A stretch of 64,000 nucleotides of DNA from Pseudoalteromonas lipolytica (GTDB taxonomy: Bacteria; Pseudomonadota; Gammaproteobacteria; Enterobacterales; Alteromonadaceae). The position numbers were made by a program, and so were the translations under genes. The notes beneath the pieces were generated by a model. The model was not told the origin of the DNA and searched no databases. It worked only from the letters and a program-made list of their open reading frames with translations. Within the stretch, counting starts at the first letter, position 1, and each line of letters begins with the position of its first letter. Below are positions 18,701 to 27,309 of this stretch, in pieces. The stretch lies in contig NZ_FPAZ01000015.1 in the NCBI RefSeq assembly GCF_900116435.1, forward strand, positions 41,728-105,727, read 5' to 3'.

Positions 18701-20038
18701 AAGCGAGAGTTAAACAACAATACAATTGCCGTACGTTGGCTCAACCCATACCTGTCGCAACAGCTTGCTATTGAAGCAGAGCAATATATTGCGGGGCAAT
18801 GGAGAGCGTTGCCGCTACCAACAAATTTAGCGTTTTATACTGTATCAGCTGATACGCCACTTATTGCTAACTTACCTGCCGATACATTAGTAAAACTAGA
18901 AGAGATGAATGAAAACAAACGCAGCGAGCGTCGTTTTTTCCATCCAGCAGGTAAAATTGAAGTGCGCACGGATCAATTAAAGTATGTACGCCTCTATCGT
19001 TGGCATTTAAGTGAAAGAAACAACAAGATTACGAGTTTTTCTGACATCAATACGCCACTGCCAGAATTAGTCACTTATCAGGCCCCATCAATACCTAAAA
19101 TAGTGAATAAGCAAGCCACTTTGCATAGCGATGAGACCAACCTACAAGGCTTTATTCGCTTTGATCGACAACATATATTTCAAAGTGCAGAAGACATTCC
19201 TGCACAACAAGAAACCGACATAGGTGTGAGGCTTCGCTTTAATGATCAACAACATTGGTATCAATTAGAAGGCTATTATGCGTTTGACGAAAAGCAGCAT
19301 GACTTCATTGCCTTAAATGGTTACCACTCTTGGCTTGATGACACGAGTCATTGGTTTATCGATTCACAGATCACTAGTCGATGGCAGCTTAGTCGTGATA
19401 ACTCTGATAGCCAATACGCGTTAAATGGCGCGATTAGTATTGGACAAGTATGGCGCCAAGATACAGTGCATCGGCATCAATGGTCTGTTGCCCCCTTTAT
19501 TCACATCAGTAGCGCAGACTTAAACGACTACCTTAATGACGAGAAACTAAACTCTAATATTTTTAATTTTTATCGTGAAAATCATGCTTCTGGCTGGCAA
19601 GGTTCTTACCAATATCGCTACCAACCTTGGGTAGATAACTACCTCAACTTTGGTGTTGCATCTGGCTCAAATGATGATTGGCTAAGTCTTGATTATTTGC
19701 GGTTTAACAGCAGTTGGAACCAATATTACCATGGTCACATTTTGCAAGTTGGTCTTGATAGCTACTACCGTTTTGCCGATGATCATCGTGCAACAGCCAC
19801 GTGGCAGTACATCAGTCGCGTAGCTTGGCAAAAGCAAATTGATATCGGCTCCTTCTCACAGGGTTGGCTAAAAATCAGTTGGCAGCAAGACTGGGGATGG
19901 AATAACCATAATATCAGTCTGGAATTTTCATCGGGCAATAATCAGCATACTGGCTTTGCTCCCTATGCCCATGATGAAATTATTTTTCCGACACTTCAAC
20001 TTAACCATTTGCTAGAGCGAAGAGATTATGAGCAGTAA
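15764..20038 (+). CDS. Large outer-membrane beta-barrel protein, predicted polymer export channel
   Basis: A 1424-residue secreted protein. It has an N-terminal signal peptide ending near AKAS, beta-rich segments, then a helical stretch around residues 500-640 with alternating Ala/Leu/Gln helices similar to TPR-like scaffolds (ASLTKAQHIA, ALLKPLSTSPDPDIAIQAW). From about residue 1130 onward, alternating aromatic/polar strands indicate a C-terminal outer-membrane barrel of about 300 residues (YQYRYQPW, LNFGVASGS, QVGLDSYYRF, TATWQYISRVAW). This layout parallels BcsC, where a periplasmic TPR scaffold precedes the pore. It overlaps the previous gene by 16 nt and the next by 11 nt. The pore role is inferred from architecture. 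Confidence 0.65.
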   Translation: MPYFVIALVSITLLLCQPAKASQPKHAVLMPPTWLNTSPHLSPLATTQHLTFDAKQHRYLWLPEGHWLEIAPALLNQFILSAGNTQYLQQRLRVHSDLLCNTKRCQLPATGHNRIIAIQNHLDERAEFTAMIGHYQGARDSFRRAIKIAAPSIQLSSAQGNERYYALKKNEEVKLFFPAAKKLTISVRQNMQQPDPNGVVYASIDNELVARVNTINSQAFEFSEYDVGLVNSDYLAIAAGQYLTLKSHTNAYIKIEQSHRAIYDDRAAEKEQEKLLLPYWLTTANEAIESVYNTHSFSVFSDDVYTQNNPLSIKRHYNLLSMMTVQSKLTGSTEHSSLQMHSKTISELVEQRLVDERFYPRINQQVRELTYLGHQPIEFDLSIQQRATPWLTLIAKTQQDTQFQLTAGERNWLINLKATEHYQTLMISVPISTSSVTIKRLTNTSKPIDFALYARTLASLPSDELLYQQQGDLTETSPIIANLLSRYLNKQHDDYVASIEPYTPALQNNPDIDWQASLTKAQHIATSAPLEALALLKPLSTSPDPDIAIQAWQLRVAILREQHQFHLANSYLEGLYKSAQHAQLKHYAAQALVRAYQAEQIEHKLFALCAGNVRTIEQCEAQLINLAVKQQKNRLAVWLAHQTQAQTQVEHSFSALNYQSLTELEKPEEALYQRSIGSQYAFINPEGKQQSTLVNNDIPWVFTANRAMHLSIKARTKADQSGEYHTAWLKADSQYQHKLMPIFSDIAATSQFVSNQQAVSIAANLVISLQAGETLTVTTNQAAYLDISVIPKPLFALFDYYSDATTQATSDDISSLIHAYDTTPNKLLINGLYLLSEKRLSNNQYTQLLQRIDTFPPSAHSVFLQNRIERFGQWQPIENMLDYAGTRLFNMQETEQRSFADRFAQHTTQSAPEQGILLRPFHTLYVDLTKTEGTQIRFKFNFSSAELARANRANISFQLANQQKVWSVSEQQSIPFTFNKRELNNNTIAVRWLNPYLSQQLAIEAEQYIAGQWRALPLPTNLAFYTVSADTPLIANLPADTLVKLEEMNENKRSERRFFHPAGKIEVRTDQLKYVRLYRWHLSERNNKITSFSDINTPLPELVTYQAPSIPKIVNKQATLHSDETNLQGFIRFDRQHIFQSAEDIPAQQETDIGVRLRFNDQQHWYQLEGYYAFDEKQHDFIALNGYHSWLDDTSHWFIDSQITSRWQLSRDNSDSQYALNGAISIGQVWRQDTVHRHQWSVAPFIHISSADLNDYLNDEKLNSNIFNFYRENHASGWQGSYQYRYQPWVDNYLNFGVASGSNDDWLSLDYLRFNSSWNQYYHGHILQVGLDSYYRFADDHRATATWQYISRVAWQKQIDIGSFSQGWLKISWQQDWGWNNHNISLEFSSGNNQHTGFAPYAHDEIIFPTLQLNHLLERRDYEQ

Positions 20039-23000
20039 AGAACTTAAAAAACGCTTAGAAACCTTACTTTTTGCAGATATCGCAAGCTTTTGGTTAGATC
20101 TCTACAGGCAAAAATACCGTCAATTAGTCAACGAGCTAAGTCAATGGGAATTGATCAAGAACCAACCAGACGGACACGACGAAGATGACTGGCTATTACT
20201 GCAAGCAATTGCCTTTTTAACTCATAAAATAGATACCCTACAACATCAACTTACAAAGTTAGATGCAGATCACAGCCGTTTTATAGAAAAGCTAAGTCAT
20301 GCCGAACTCAAAGCAGAAAGACAGTTCCATATACTGGATTATGCGGCCACGTTAGGGGCTGATAAACAACAGTTACAACAAGATCAAGAAGCCTTCGCAC
20401 GTTGGTTTGATGAAGGGGCCATGATCAACCGTTATCAAGATAAAGTGTCTGAACTTGAGCAATCATTAAAGTTTTTAATTGGTAAACTGGGCGACTTAAC
20501 GCACCGTTATTTATGCCTTCATTTACATGAAATAGAGCAGTCATGGCAAACCGTAAATTTAGAAAGCTTTTTTTTAGATTTACTCGAACACACTGATAAT
20601 GATGCAATAAAAAACTCTCTTTTTAGAGCCTTGGCAAACCAAGTTACTTTATTAAGCGAGCATGTGGACGATCCGGAATTTAGCGCGGATCTGGTTGAAA
20701 TGCTGTTACTCTCACTTGAGAAATCAACCACACCACATGCAGCCAAAGTGGATATATTAGAAATATTGATCAACCTTCGCCCCACCTTTACCCGTTATTT
20801 CATGCGTTCGCACATTGACTTAGAGGTCCCAAAGACGGGTAAAGCTGACCGCCAGCAATTATTTTTATTAAGCGCTTTTTCAGCCATCATCAGTAAACAA
20901 CAAACGCTCAATGAGGCAAATCAAAACCTGTTACAGTTGCTGGCAGCTCACCCCTACCCGCGCGTGCGTCAAAGTGTGATAGAACAATGTTTTATTTTGC
21001 CGTGCTCATTCGCACTTGCACTAATAACCGAGCGTTTAGAAAAAGAAACCCACCTCGCAATCAGGCTCACATTAATTAAACAATTAACCGCAACCCGATT
21101 TAGCGATGGGCAACACAGCTTGATTATTTGGCAACAGCAACTGATGCAAGCTCAACATTTTGCAGAGCAACGTTTATTGCTCGAACTTGCACCACGTATT
21201 ATGTTTAATTTACAGGTTGAGTGTGAGGAGCAACAAGCCAATACGATTTTCAAGCGCTTCATCGACACCTTAAATAAACACCTTGAAGCACAACAAAACC
21301 TTGCCATAAAGCGGATTATTAGCCGTGTCCGTGAACAACTTGTCAGTTTTATGCACCAACAACACGTTGCTCAACTCGAGGCAAACTTAAACACCCATTC
21401 GTCAATCAATAACCAAAACATTGACGAGGCACTACTAGGCCGGCTTTTAAGTCAACAGGCGCAAAAATATGAAGCCTACAATGTGAGTCAAAAGAAACAA
21501 GGTTGGCACATAAATCAAGGTTATCAACGCGGCTTCCGCTTTTGGCGCTTTTGGCATGAATTTAAAAACCCCAGTACAGGTAAGCGCCAAAGCTATAACC
21601 ATTTACAAGCAAGAAAACCCAGTGCATACATGCATGTTCCTAGCTGCACTGTCGCAGAAATTAGCCAAACAGATGTCCCCGGCGAACCGCGATTTGATGA
21701 CCTACAATTTAGTTCGCGTCCTCATTTGCCATTGCTCGACTTTCTTTTAAGTACTTTATCGCAAGATAACTTAAAATCCCCAGCGAAAACCTATACCCCT
21801 GACGGCATATTAGTCGTAACACCACCCAAAACAGTATTTAAACGCCTTCAAGCATACTGCTGGATTTCATTTAACTTTGAAGAACTTAATAATTTACGAA
21901 ACGGCTCAGACATAGAGCAAAATAATTTTTTAAATGCTTTAAGAGCGAAAGGATTTACATTTGATTTCCAACAATATGGTGCGGTACTCGATAGCGACTT
22001 CCCGGTAGAATCAAGTATTGCGACTCTGTATAAAAAACTCGCCGTTACCCCTTTTATGTTTAATATTTGGGTGAGCTTTAAAGAATATGCCTATTCAATT
22101 TATCAAAACAGTATTGGTCAGCTGGTATTTTTCGTGCTGGCTTTCATAGGTTACTTTTGGACACGCCACATAAAAGTGAGCCGCCAAATTCGCGCCGACA
22201 GAGCGCAAATTCCTGTATCTATTGGTGGTTGGGGTACTCGCGGAAAATCAGGTACAGAGCGATTAAAAGCAGCACTGTTTAGTAGCTTGAGTTTAAAGCT
22301 AATCAGTAAAACAACAGGCTGTGAAGCCACATTAATTTATGCAAGAGCCAGTGGTGAGCAATTCGAAATCCCCTTGTTCAGACCATTCGATAAAGCCAGT
22401 ATTTGGGAGCAAGGTGATGTGCTTCATTTTGCAAAAAATGTTAAGGCCGATGTGTTTTTGTGGGAATGCATGGGGTTAACACCTCGTTATGTCCGTATTC
22501 TGAGAAACTGGATGCAAGATAACTTTTCAACAATAACCAATGCATACCCAGATCATGAAGATATATTAGGCCCCACAGGCATTGATGTTGCAAACGAAAC
22601 AAGTCATTTCATTGGTGAGAATAGCCTTGTTTTTACCAGTGAACAAAATATGGCGCCGATTTTAGAACTCAATGCCAAACGAAAAAATGCCAGTTTAATT
22701 CAAGTGCATTGGGCAGATGGTATGCAAGTTACTGACGATATTCGTGCTTTATACCCATATCAAGAACACCCCGCTAATATTGCCCTTGTGTGTAAAATGG
22801 CGCAACACATCGGCCTTAGTAAAGACTATGTGTTTAAAGAAACCTCTGCACGCATTATTCCTGATATCGGCGTATTGCAACACTACCCACAGGCACGCAT
22901 AGGCGCAATATCTCAGTCGTTTGTTAATAGCATGTCAGCCAATGAGCGCCTAGCAACACTAGAAAATTGGCAGCGATTGAGCCTTTATGATTTAAATAAT

Positions 23001-24110
23001 AAAGCAGATACGCAAGTGATCGCCTTAATCAATAACCGTAATGATCGTGTGGCACGCTCCAAGGTGTTTGCCGGCATTTTAAGCCATGATTTGCGATTCG
23101 ACCGCATCGTTGTCATTGGTACTAACGTCGATGGTTTTTATAGTTATTACCTGCAAGCACTCACAGAGCGCATCGATAAAATTATCAGCAATAATGACAC
23201 CAAGGCCCTTGAGATTTTACTCACTCAGCTTAATTTAATGTCATCTTGTCAACTAAAGGCACGTTTAGTTATCGCCTTTGATGAAGATATTGCTGAGAAA
23301 TTACTCTTGTTAGCGCACCGCACTTCAGTAGATAAAACCGATATCAGCGAAGTACTCACGGATGCGAGTAAAAAGGAAATTTCGACAATCCTATTAAATC
23401 TAAAACATTATCAAGCCCGAACAACCTTAGACTCTTTAAAACAAGACACATCTAAGCACAGTGAAGAAATCAAGCAGCAACTCCTCAGTATTGCAAAATC
23501 AAAAGTGACCTTGCTTGATGATAGTAGTTTATCTGCGGATGCACTCACCGACACAATCTCTGACTTAGCATTAGCAAATACTCATCAAGTCATTGTTGGG
23601 ATGCAAAATATTAAAGGTGTCGGCCTCAATTATGTTTATGCATGGCAACAGTGGCAAAAGATTTCACACTCGGTAGAACACCTTTTTGATGAGCAATGCA
23701 CGGCCAAAGAGTTTAGGAGTACACTGTCTAATTTAAATATGATTGTGTCTTTCAATCGTTTAGATATTGATTATCTTCAAGAAAAACTAGCGCTTTTAAA
23801 GAAAAGTGCATTGGCGCAAAATGAGTTTTGCCAAGCTGAGATCACAAGTCTATTCAACAAACTAGATAAAACAGATAACAAGCAACAACACACACAACAA
23901 CATCAACATGCTTTTACACGTTACTTTAACCAAGTCGTTGAATCTTTTTTAGATGCAGGGGCTGCTGTTAAACGTAAAAAGCGCGCGAATCAAATTTACC
24001 AAGACATTGCTGATCAACGCATCACATTAGAAAAAGCCATAAAAGTATTGGGTAAGTTAAATCGAAATCAAAAAGCGGGGTGGTTTGCGAACAAGTCAGA
24101 ACAAGATTAA
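20028..24110 (+). CDS. Giant CapB/PgsB-like polyglutamate ligase with HEAT-like N-terminal extension
   Basis: A 1360-residue protein. The CapB/PgsB core, a Mur-ligase-like ATP-dependent amide ligase, starts after a membrane helix at about 697-712. It shows the P-loop GTRGKSG (736-742), KTTGCEA, WECMGLTP (812-819), the DHED cluster (842-845) followed by GPTG, NNRNDR (1002-1007) and VGMQNIKG near 1190. Each has a counterpart in Bacillus PgsB (GIRGKST, KTTGTDA, SECMAVNP, EDHMD, NCRADR, GVGNIHG). Residues 1-690 are an extension absent from Bacillus PgsB; the middle has HEAT-like helical pairs. PgsB polymerises glutamate through its gamma-carboxyl group. Last gene of the operon; P-loop Ser is followed by Gly rather than Thr. 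Confidence 0.8.
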   Translation: MSSKELKKRLETLLFADIASFWLDLYRQKYRQLVNELSQWELIKNQPDGHDEDDWLLLQAIAFLTHKIDTLQHQLTKLDADHSRFIEKLSHAELKAERQFHILDYAATLGADKQQLQQDQEAFARWFDEGAMINRYQDKVSELEQSLKFLIGKLGDLTHRYLCLHLHEIEQSWQTVNLESFFLDLLEHTDNDAIKNSLFRALANQVTLLSEHVDDPEFSADLVEMLLLSLEKSTTPHAAKVDILEILINLRPTFTRYFMRSHIDLEVPKTGKADRQQLFLLSAFSAIISKQQTLNEANQNLLQLLAAHPYPRVRQSVIEQCFILPCSFALALITERLEKETHLAIRLTLIKQLTATRFSDGQHSLIIWQQQLMQAQHFAEQRLLLELAPRIMFNLQVECEEQQANTIFKRFIDTLNKHLEAQQNLAIKRIISRVREQLVSFMHQQHVAQLEANLNTHSSINNQNIDEALLGRLLSQQAQKYEAYNVSQKKQGWHINQGYQRGFRFWRFWHEFKNPSTGKRQSYNHLQARKPSAYMHVPSCTVAEISQTDVPGEPRFDDLQFSSRPHLPLLDFLLSTLSQDNLKSPAKTYTPDGILVVTPPKTVFKRLQAYCWISFNFEELNNLRNGSDIEQNNFLNALRAKGFTFDFQQYGAVLDSDFPVESSIATLYKKLAVTPFMFNIWVSFKEYAYSIYQNSIGQLVFFVLAFIGYFWTRHIKVSRQIRADRAQIPVSIGGWGTRGKSGTERLKAALFSSLSLKLISKTTGCEATLIYARASGEQFEIPLFRPFDKASIWEQGDVLHFAKNVKADVFLWECMGLTPRYVRILRNWMQDNFSTITNAYPDHEDILGPTGIDVANETSHFIGENSLVFTSEQNMAPILELNAKRKNASLIQVHWADGMQVTDDIRALYPYQEHPANIALVCKMAQHIGLSKDYVFKETSARIIPDIGVLQHYPQARIGAISQSFVNSMSANERLATLENWQRLSLYDLNNKADTQVIALINNRNDRVARSKVFAGILSHDLRFDRIVVIGTNVDGFYSYYLQALTERIDKIISNNDTKALEILLTQLNLMSSCQLKARLVIAFDEDIAEKLLLLAHRTSVDKTDISEVLTDASKKEISTILLNLKHYQARTTLDSLKQDTSKHSEEIKQQLLSIAKSKVTLLDDSSLSADALTDTISDLALANTHQVIVGMQNIKGVGLNYVYAWQQWQKISHSVEHLFDEQCTAKEFRSTLSNLNMIVSFNRLDIDYLQEKLALLKKSALAQNEFCQAEITSLFNKLDKTDNKQQHTQQHQHAFTRYFNQVVESFLDAGAAVKRKKRANQIYQDIADQRITLEKAIKVLGKLNRNQKAGWFANKSEQD

Positions 24111-24505
24111 CTAAATAATGACAAAGTAAAATAAAAACCATACTAAAGGAGGTTTAGCATTTTAAACCTCAAAACAATTGAAAAATCAGAATTTTCCCAA
24201 AGATAAAACAACTGTTTTATCGTCAATAAGTTACCTAATTATTAGGGTATTTCGCATATAAACAGGACCGTTCCTCGTTTGAATACGCATACTCTAAAGC
24301 AGTAAGATGATACCTGTTCAGAATAGATCATTGCAGAGACAGTATTCGTTATAAAACGACTTAACGTTTGTTAGCCACACGGTGTGTACAGCGAAATAAA
24401 TTGTGTTCAAAGCCTCAAAAATGCCGGCAAATCGCTGGCATTTTTTTTACTTTGAGCATTATACCTGTACGCGCTAATAGTGAGTGTTTTGGCAGCGTAT
24501 TAACA
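24111..24505. other. 395-bp intergenic region after the cap-like operon
   Basis: No gene was found. It holds a hairpin at 24149-24170 (GAGGTTTA / TAAACCTC, 6-nt loop, no T-run) just after the operon, and a strong bidirectional terminator at 24418-24448. The stretch between them is AT-rich without recognised sites. Confidence 0.6.
24418..24448. terminator. Bidirectional intrinsic terminator
   Basis: AAATGCCGGC and GCTGGCATTT pair around a 5-nt loop with one mismatch, followed by a run of T on the plus strand and by ATTTTTG on the minus strand. It can serve both the cap-like operon (plus) and the convergent thioesterase gene (minus). Confidence 0.75.
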
Positions 24506-25036
24506 TCATTGATTAGTGATCTTTTTTTGCTCAAGCATTTCTTTCCAATGCATTATCTCTGCCGGTAAAATAGGCGCAACACCTTTAAACCCAGCAACTT
24601 CAAGCATTTCTTCAACACTAACCACTCCTTTCTTACGCTTGAATACACCGCGTACATAAGCAATGGCATGTAAGCCACGCTCTGAATGAAACTTTTGCTC
24701 AATATAAAAATACTTATGATCCCATCCGACTAAACGCGTGCTTACTGTGTATTTTTGCATCGGTTTAATGTCTCGAATGTAGGTGATTGCCGTCGCGTTA
24801 ACGATTGGAAACCAACGACGCTTCATAATATGCTGCAACAATCCAACCCGCTCAGTCATCCAAGTACGCGCTAAATCCATGATGCCTAAATACCGAGAGT
24901 TAGTCAGATGAAAATTTATATCACAATCAGTGGGTAATGCTTTAAATTCAATATCAATCGTATCAAGTAAGTCTTGGTAATCACGATTACGTTTAATTTT
25001 AAAAAACAATAAAATGAGTCGGAAATAGAGGTTCAC
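24506..25036 (-). CDS. Hotdog-fold acyl thioesterase (THEM6/FadM-like)
   Basis: A 176-residue protein of the 4-hydroxybenzoyl-CoA-type thioesterase superfamily. It carries TDCDINFHLTNSRYLGIMDLAR, where an Asp and an aligned Asn/His start the central hotdog helix, then ITYIRDIKPMQKYTVSTRLVGWD and FYIEQKF strands. It is close in pattern to the THEM6-like proteins found as single genes in many gammaproteobacteria. Substrate is unknown, probably an acyl-CoA or acyl-ACP. GTG start, no clear ribosome site. It converges on the cap-like operon and is unlikely to belong to it. Confidence 0.75.
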   Translation of the reverse strand: MNLYFRLILLFFKIKRNRDYQDLLDTIDIEFKALPTDCDINFHLTNSRYLGIMDLARTWMTERVGLLQHIMKRRWFPIVNATAITYIRDIKPMQKYTVSTRLVGWDHKYFYIEQKFHSERGLHAIAYVRGVFKRKKGVVSVEEMLEVAGFKGVAPILPAEIMHWKEMLEQKKITNQ

Positions 25037-25145
25037 GATAAAGGTCTAACCAGTTGTTAATGAGCAAAGTGTATCACAGCATATTGCTATGGCGAATATT
25101 CTGCTCTAATCTGTGCATATATTAGTATAAAAAAAGAATAATCTA

Positions 25146-25634
25146 ATGAAATTTATTAATTTAGCGGCCTTGTTGACTGCAAGCTTATATACTCAATCTG
25201 CCTTTGCTGATTTTAATTACCCGGGCGAAGGGACTTTAAGTTACCCTACCGGGGTTGAGAAACCCTTTAAGTTTGGTTTTGGCTGGCAACAAGACACAGA
25301 GAAATTCACCATTGGTAATAAAACCTATGATATGTCGTTGCCTGAGTCTTACTCTGTCGCCATTACATTAAGTAAAGATGAGCAACAAATATGGGTACAG
25401 GAATTTAATAATGGGTTCTTCGAAGGGTTTCGTTGGCAAATTGGCGAGCACACTCTGGCATTAGAAAAACGTCAGTTTTCTGAAGCAGTCAAGGGCGATT
25501 ATGTGATAAGCCTAGATAACCGAGACTACTTTTTTGCGCGCAACAATATCAGTATTGTTATTAAATTTGATAACGAGGGTATAAAAAACATCGCCATTGA
25601 TGGCGTCACAAAAGACATGGGCACTAAACAATAG
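25146..25634 (+). CDS. Secreted protein of unknown function
   Basis: A 162-residue protein with a clear signal peptide (hydrophobic core then SAFA-D, cut near residue 22). The mature 140 residues are rich in aromatic residues and beta-type alternation (FKFGFGWQQD, VWVQEFNNGFFEGFRWQIG) without cysteines. It belongs to no family I recognise. It is divergent from the thioesterase gene and convergent with tyrR. Confidence 0.65.
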   Translation: MKFINLAALLTASLYTQSAFADFNYPGEGTLSYPTGVEKPFKFGFGWQQDTEKFTIGNKTYDMSLPESYSVAITLSKDEQQIWVQEFNNGFFEGFRWQIGEHTLALEKRQFSEAVKGDYVISLDNRDYFFARNNISIVIKFDNEGIKNIAIDGVTKDMGTKQ

Positions 25635-25641
25635 TGCCCAG
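25618..25641. terminator. Hairpin overlapping the stop codon, convergent with tyrR
   Basis: GGGCACT and AGTGCCC form a 7-bp stem around a 7-nt loop that contains part of the stop codon at 25632-25634. No T-run follows on the plus strand; on the minus strand the arm is followed by ATGTCTTTTG. A weak shared terminator is likely. Confidence 0.4.
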
Positions 25642-25648
25642 AGGGTAA

Positions 25649-27205
25649 TTACACTTTCACCGTTTTACGATTAATGCCGTAATCTCTAAGCTTATTAGCC
25701 ACCGCGGTATGGCTTAACCCTAAACGCTTCGCTAGCTGACGAGAACTTGGATACGCCGGATACAACTTACGAAGTAACGTGGCTTCAAAGCGTTTTACGG
25801 CTTGGTCAAGTGTGCCTTCAAAGTCTGACTCCAAATAGCCTAAATCATGTGTAAATGTTGGTAATTGTAAATGCTCAATTCTAAGCTCATTATCATCTAA
25901 CAATGAAACAGCGCGATAAATCGCGTTTTCTAATTGTCGCACATTACCCGGCCACGGATAATCCTGTAAAAACCGTAAACATTCCTCCGATAAAACAGGC
26001 ACCGAATGACCGTTTTGCTGAGCGTATTTTTGAATAAAATGCTCAGCGAGTGGACCCACATCCGCTTTTCTATCGCGAAGTGGCGCTATTTCAAGAGTCA
26101 AAACGTTGATACGATAGTAAAGATCTTCTCTGAAGGTGCCTTCTTGAACCATGGCTGGCAAATCTTTTTGAGTCGCCGCAATAATACGAACATTCACTTT
26201 AACTTCGTTTTCATCGCCTACTTTTCTAAAAGTTCCATCCTGTAAAAAGCGTAATAACTTAGTCTGCAACTGAGTCGACATTTCACCCACTTCATCTAAG
26301 AATACGGTGCCGCCATCAGCTTGCTCTAACACGCCTCGTTTTGGGGCTGCATTTTCCTCATAACCTGCATAGCCAAACAGTTCAGATTCAGCAACATCAT
26401 CTGGTAACGAGGCACACGATAAAGCAATAAAAGGTTTTACAGAACGATTAGACGCATAGTGGCAAGCACGCGCTAAAAGCTCTTTACCCGTACCTGTTTC
26501 ACCGGTTATTAAAATAGGTGCTTCGAGTTGCGCCATTTTCCGTGCTTCTCTGACAACACGACGCATAGCAGTACTAAAGTTATGAATAGTGGCAAAACTT
26601 TCTTGCCCATAACGACGAAAAGCACTGACCTGCTGACCAAGACGGCTTTGCGATTTAATATTAATAACAGCACCTGCAAGCACATCCCCTTCAACGCCTT
26701 GGGGAACTGAAATAGGCAGAATATCGGCAATAAAGTCTTCACCTGCCACTTCAACACGCGTGGTTTGTCCTAATACTTCTTTACCCTCAAGCCAGCGGGT
26801 GAAGTTAAAGCCTTTCAATAAATTATTTATATTAGCGCCAATGACTTCTTTTTCTGATAACTGTAAATCACGGCATGCTGCATCATTACATAAACGCACC
26901 CATCCTTTTGCGTCTATAGAAATAACGCCGTCGGGCAAAGCTCTCAGCAGTGTATTTAGCTCATTATGTTCTCGCTCAGAAGGTAAGAATGCAGTTGTTC
27001 GCACATCTTTTACGCCATCAATTAAACGAATTGATGGCATAATTTTTTGAAACTGCTCAAACTCTATCGGTGGAAAACTCACATACATTCGGCAATTAAC
27101 CGAATCAACTTCGATACCTTTTAAATCGACCTGGTAACTTACCAAAATATTGAGAATTTCTTGTGCGATACCAATTCGGTCGGCACAGTGAATATCTAAA
27201 CGCAT
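25649..27205 (-). CDS. tyrR: Transcriptional regulator TyrR
   Basis: A 518-residue aromatic amino acid-responsive regulator. The N-terminal ACT domain (RLDIHCADRIGIAQEIL) is followed by a PAS domain (about 80-190), a central sigma54-type AAA+ domain with Walker A GETGTGKE and Walker B GGTVFLDEVGEMS, and a C-terminal helix-turn-helix (SRQLAKRLGLSHTAVANKLRDYGI). The GAFTGA loop is replaced by GYAGYEENAAPKRG, as expected for TyrR, which acts with sigma70. In relatives it controls aromatic amino acid synthesis, transport and breakdown, which fits hppD and fahA being in the same window. A TyrR-box-like site lies 70-90 nt upstream. Confidence 0.93.
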   Translation of the reverse strand: MRLDIHCADRIGIAQEILNILVSYQVDLKGIEVDSVNCRMYVSFPPIEFEQFQKIMPSIRLIDGVKDVRTTAFLPSEREHNELNTLLRALPDGVISIDAKGWVRLCNDAACRDLQLSEKEVIGANINNLLKGFNFTRWLEGKEVLGQTTRVEVAGEDFIADILPISVPQGVEGDVLAGAVINIKSQSRLGQQVSAFRRYGQESFATIHNFSTAMRRVVREARKMAQLEAPILITGETGTGKELLARACHYASNRSVKPFIALSCASLPDDVAESELFGYAGYEENAAPKRGVLEQADGGTVFLDEVGEMSTQLQTKLLRFLQDGTFRKVGDENEVKVNVRIIAATQKDLPAMVQEGTFREDLYYRINVLTLEIAPLRDRKADVGPLAEHFIQKYAQQNGHSVPVLSEECLRFLQDYPWPGNVRQLENAIYRAVSLLDDNELRIEHLQLPTFTHDLGYLESDFEGTLDQAVKRFEATLLRKLYPAYPSSRQLAKRLGLSHTAVANKLRDYGINRKTVKV

Positions 27206-27275
27206 TACATCCTCAAAGAACGGGAACCTATAGTATGAGAATAATACGCTAACTCCCCATTTCTGGGTAGTCTAT

Positions 27276-27293
27276 TGTAAAGATTTTTGGACA
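27276..27293 (-). promoter_or_regulatory. TyrR-box-like site upstream of tyrR
   Basis: TGTAAA-GATTTT-TGGACA matches the TyrR-box dyad TGTAAA-N6-TTTACA perfectly in the left half and at 4 of 6 positions in the right half. It sits 71-88 bp upstream of the tyrR start. TyrR represses its own gene in E. coli, so an autoregulatory operator is plausible. Confidence 0.4.
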
Positions 27294-27309
27294 AACGTGT
27301 GCAAAAAAC

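Noticed and set aside
20028..22200. Possibility that the N-terminal half of the CapB-like protein is a separate gene
   Set aside because: One uninterrupted frame with no internal ribosome site plus a plausible start near the membrane helix; treated as a fusion.
24368..24568. 66-residue frame across the terminator region
   Set aside because: It runs through an intrinsic terminator and into the antisense of the thioesterase gene.
25649..27205. Considered as an ordinary sigma54 enhancer-binding activator
   Set aside because: The ACT domain at the N-terminus and the missing GAFTGA loop identify TyrR, which does not use sigma54.
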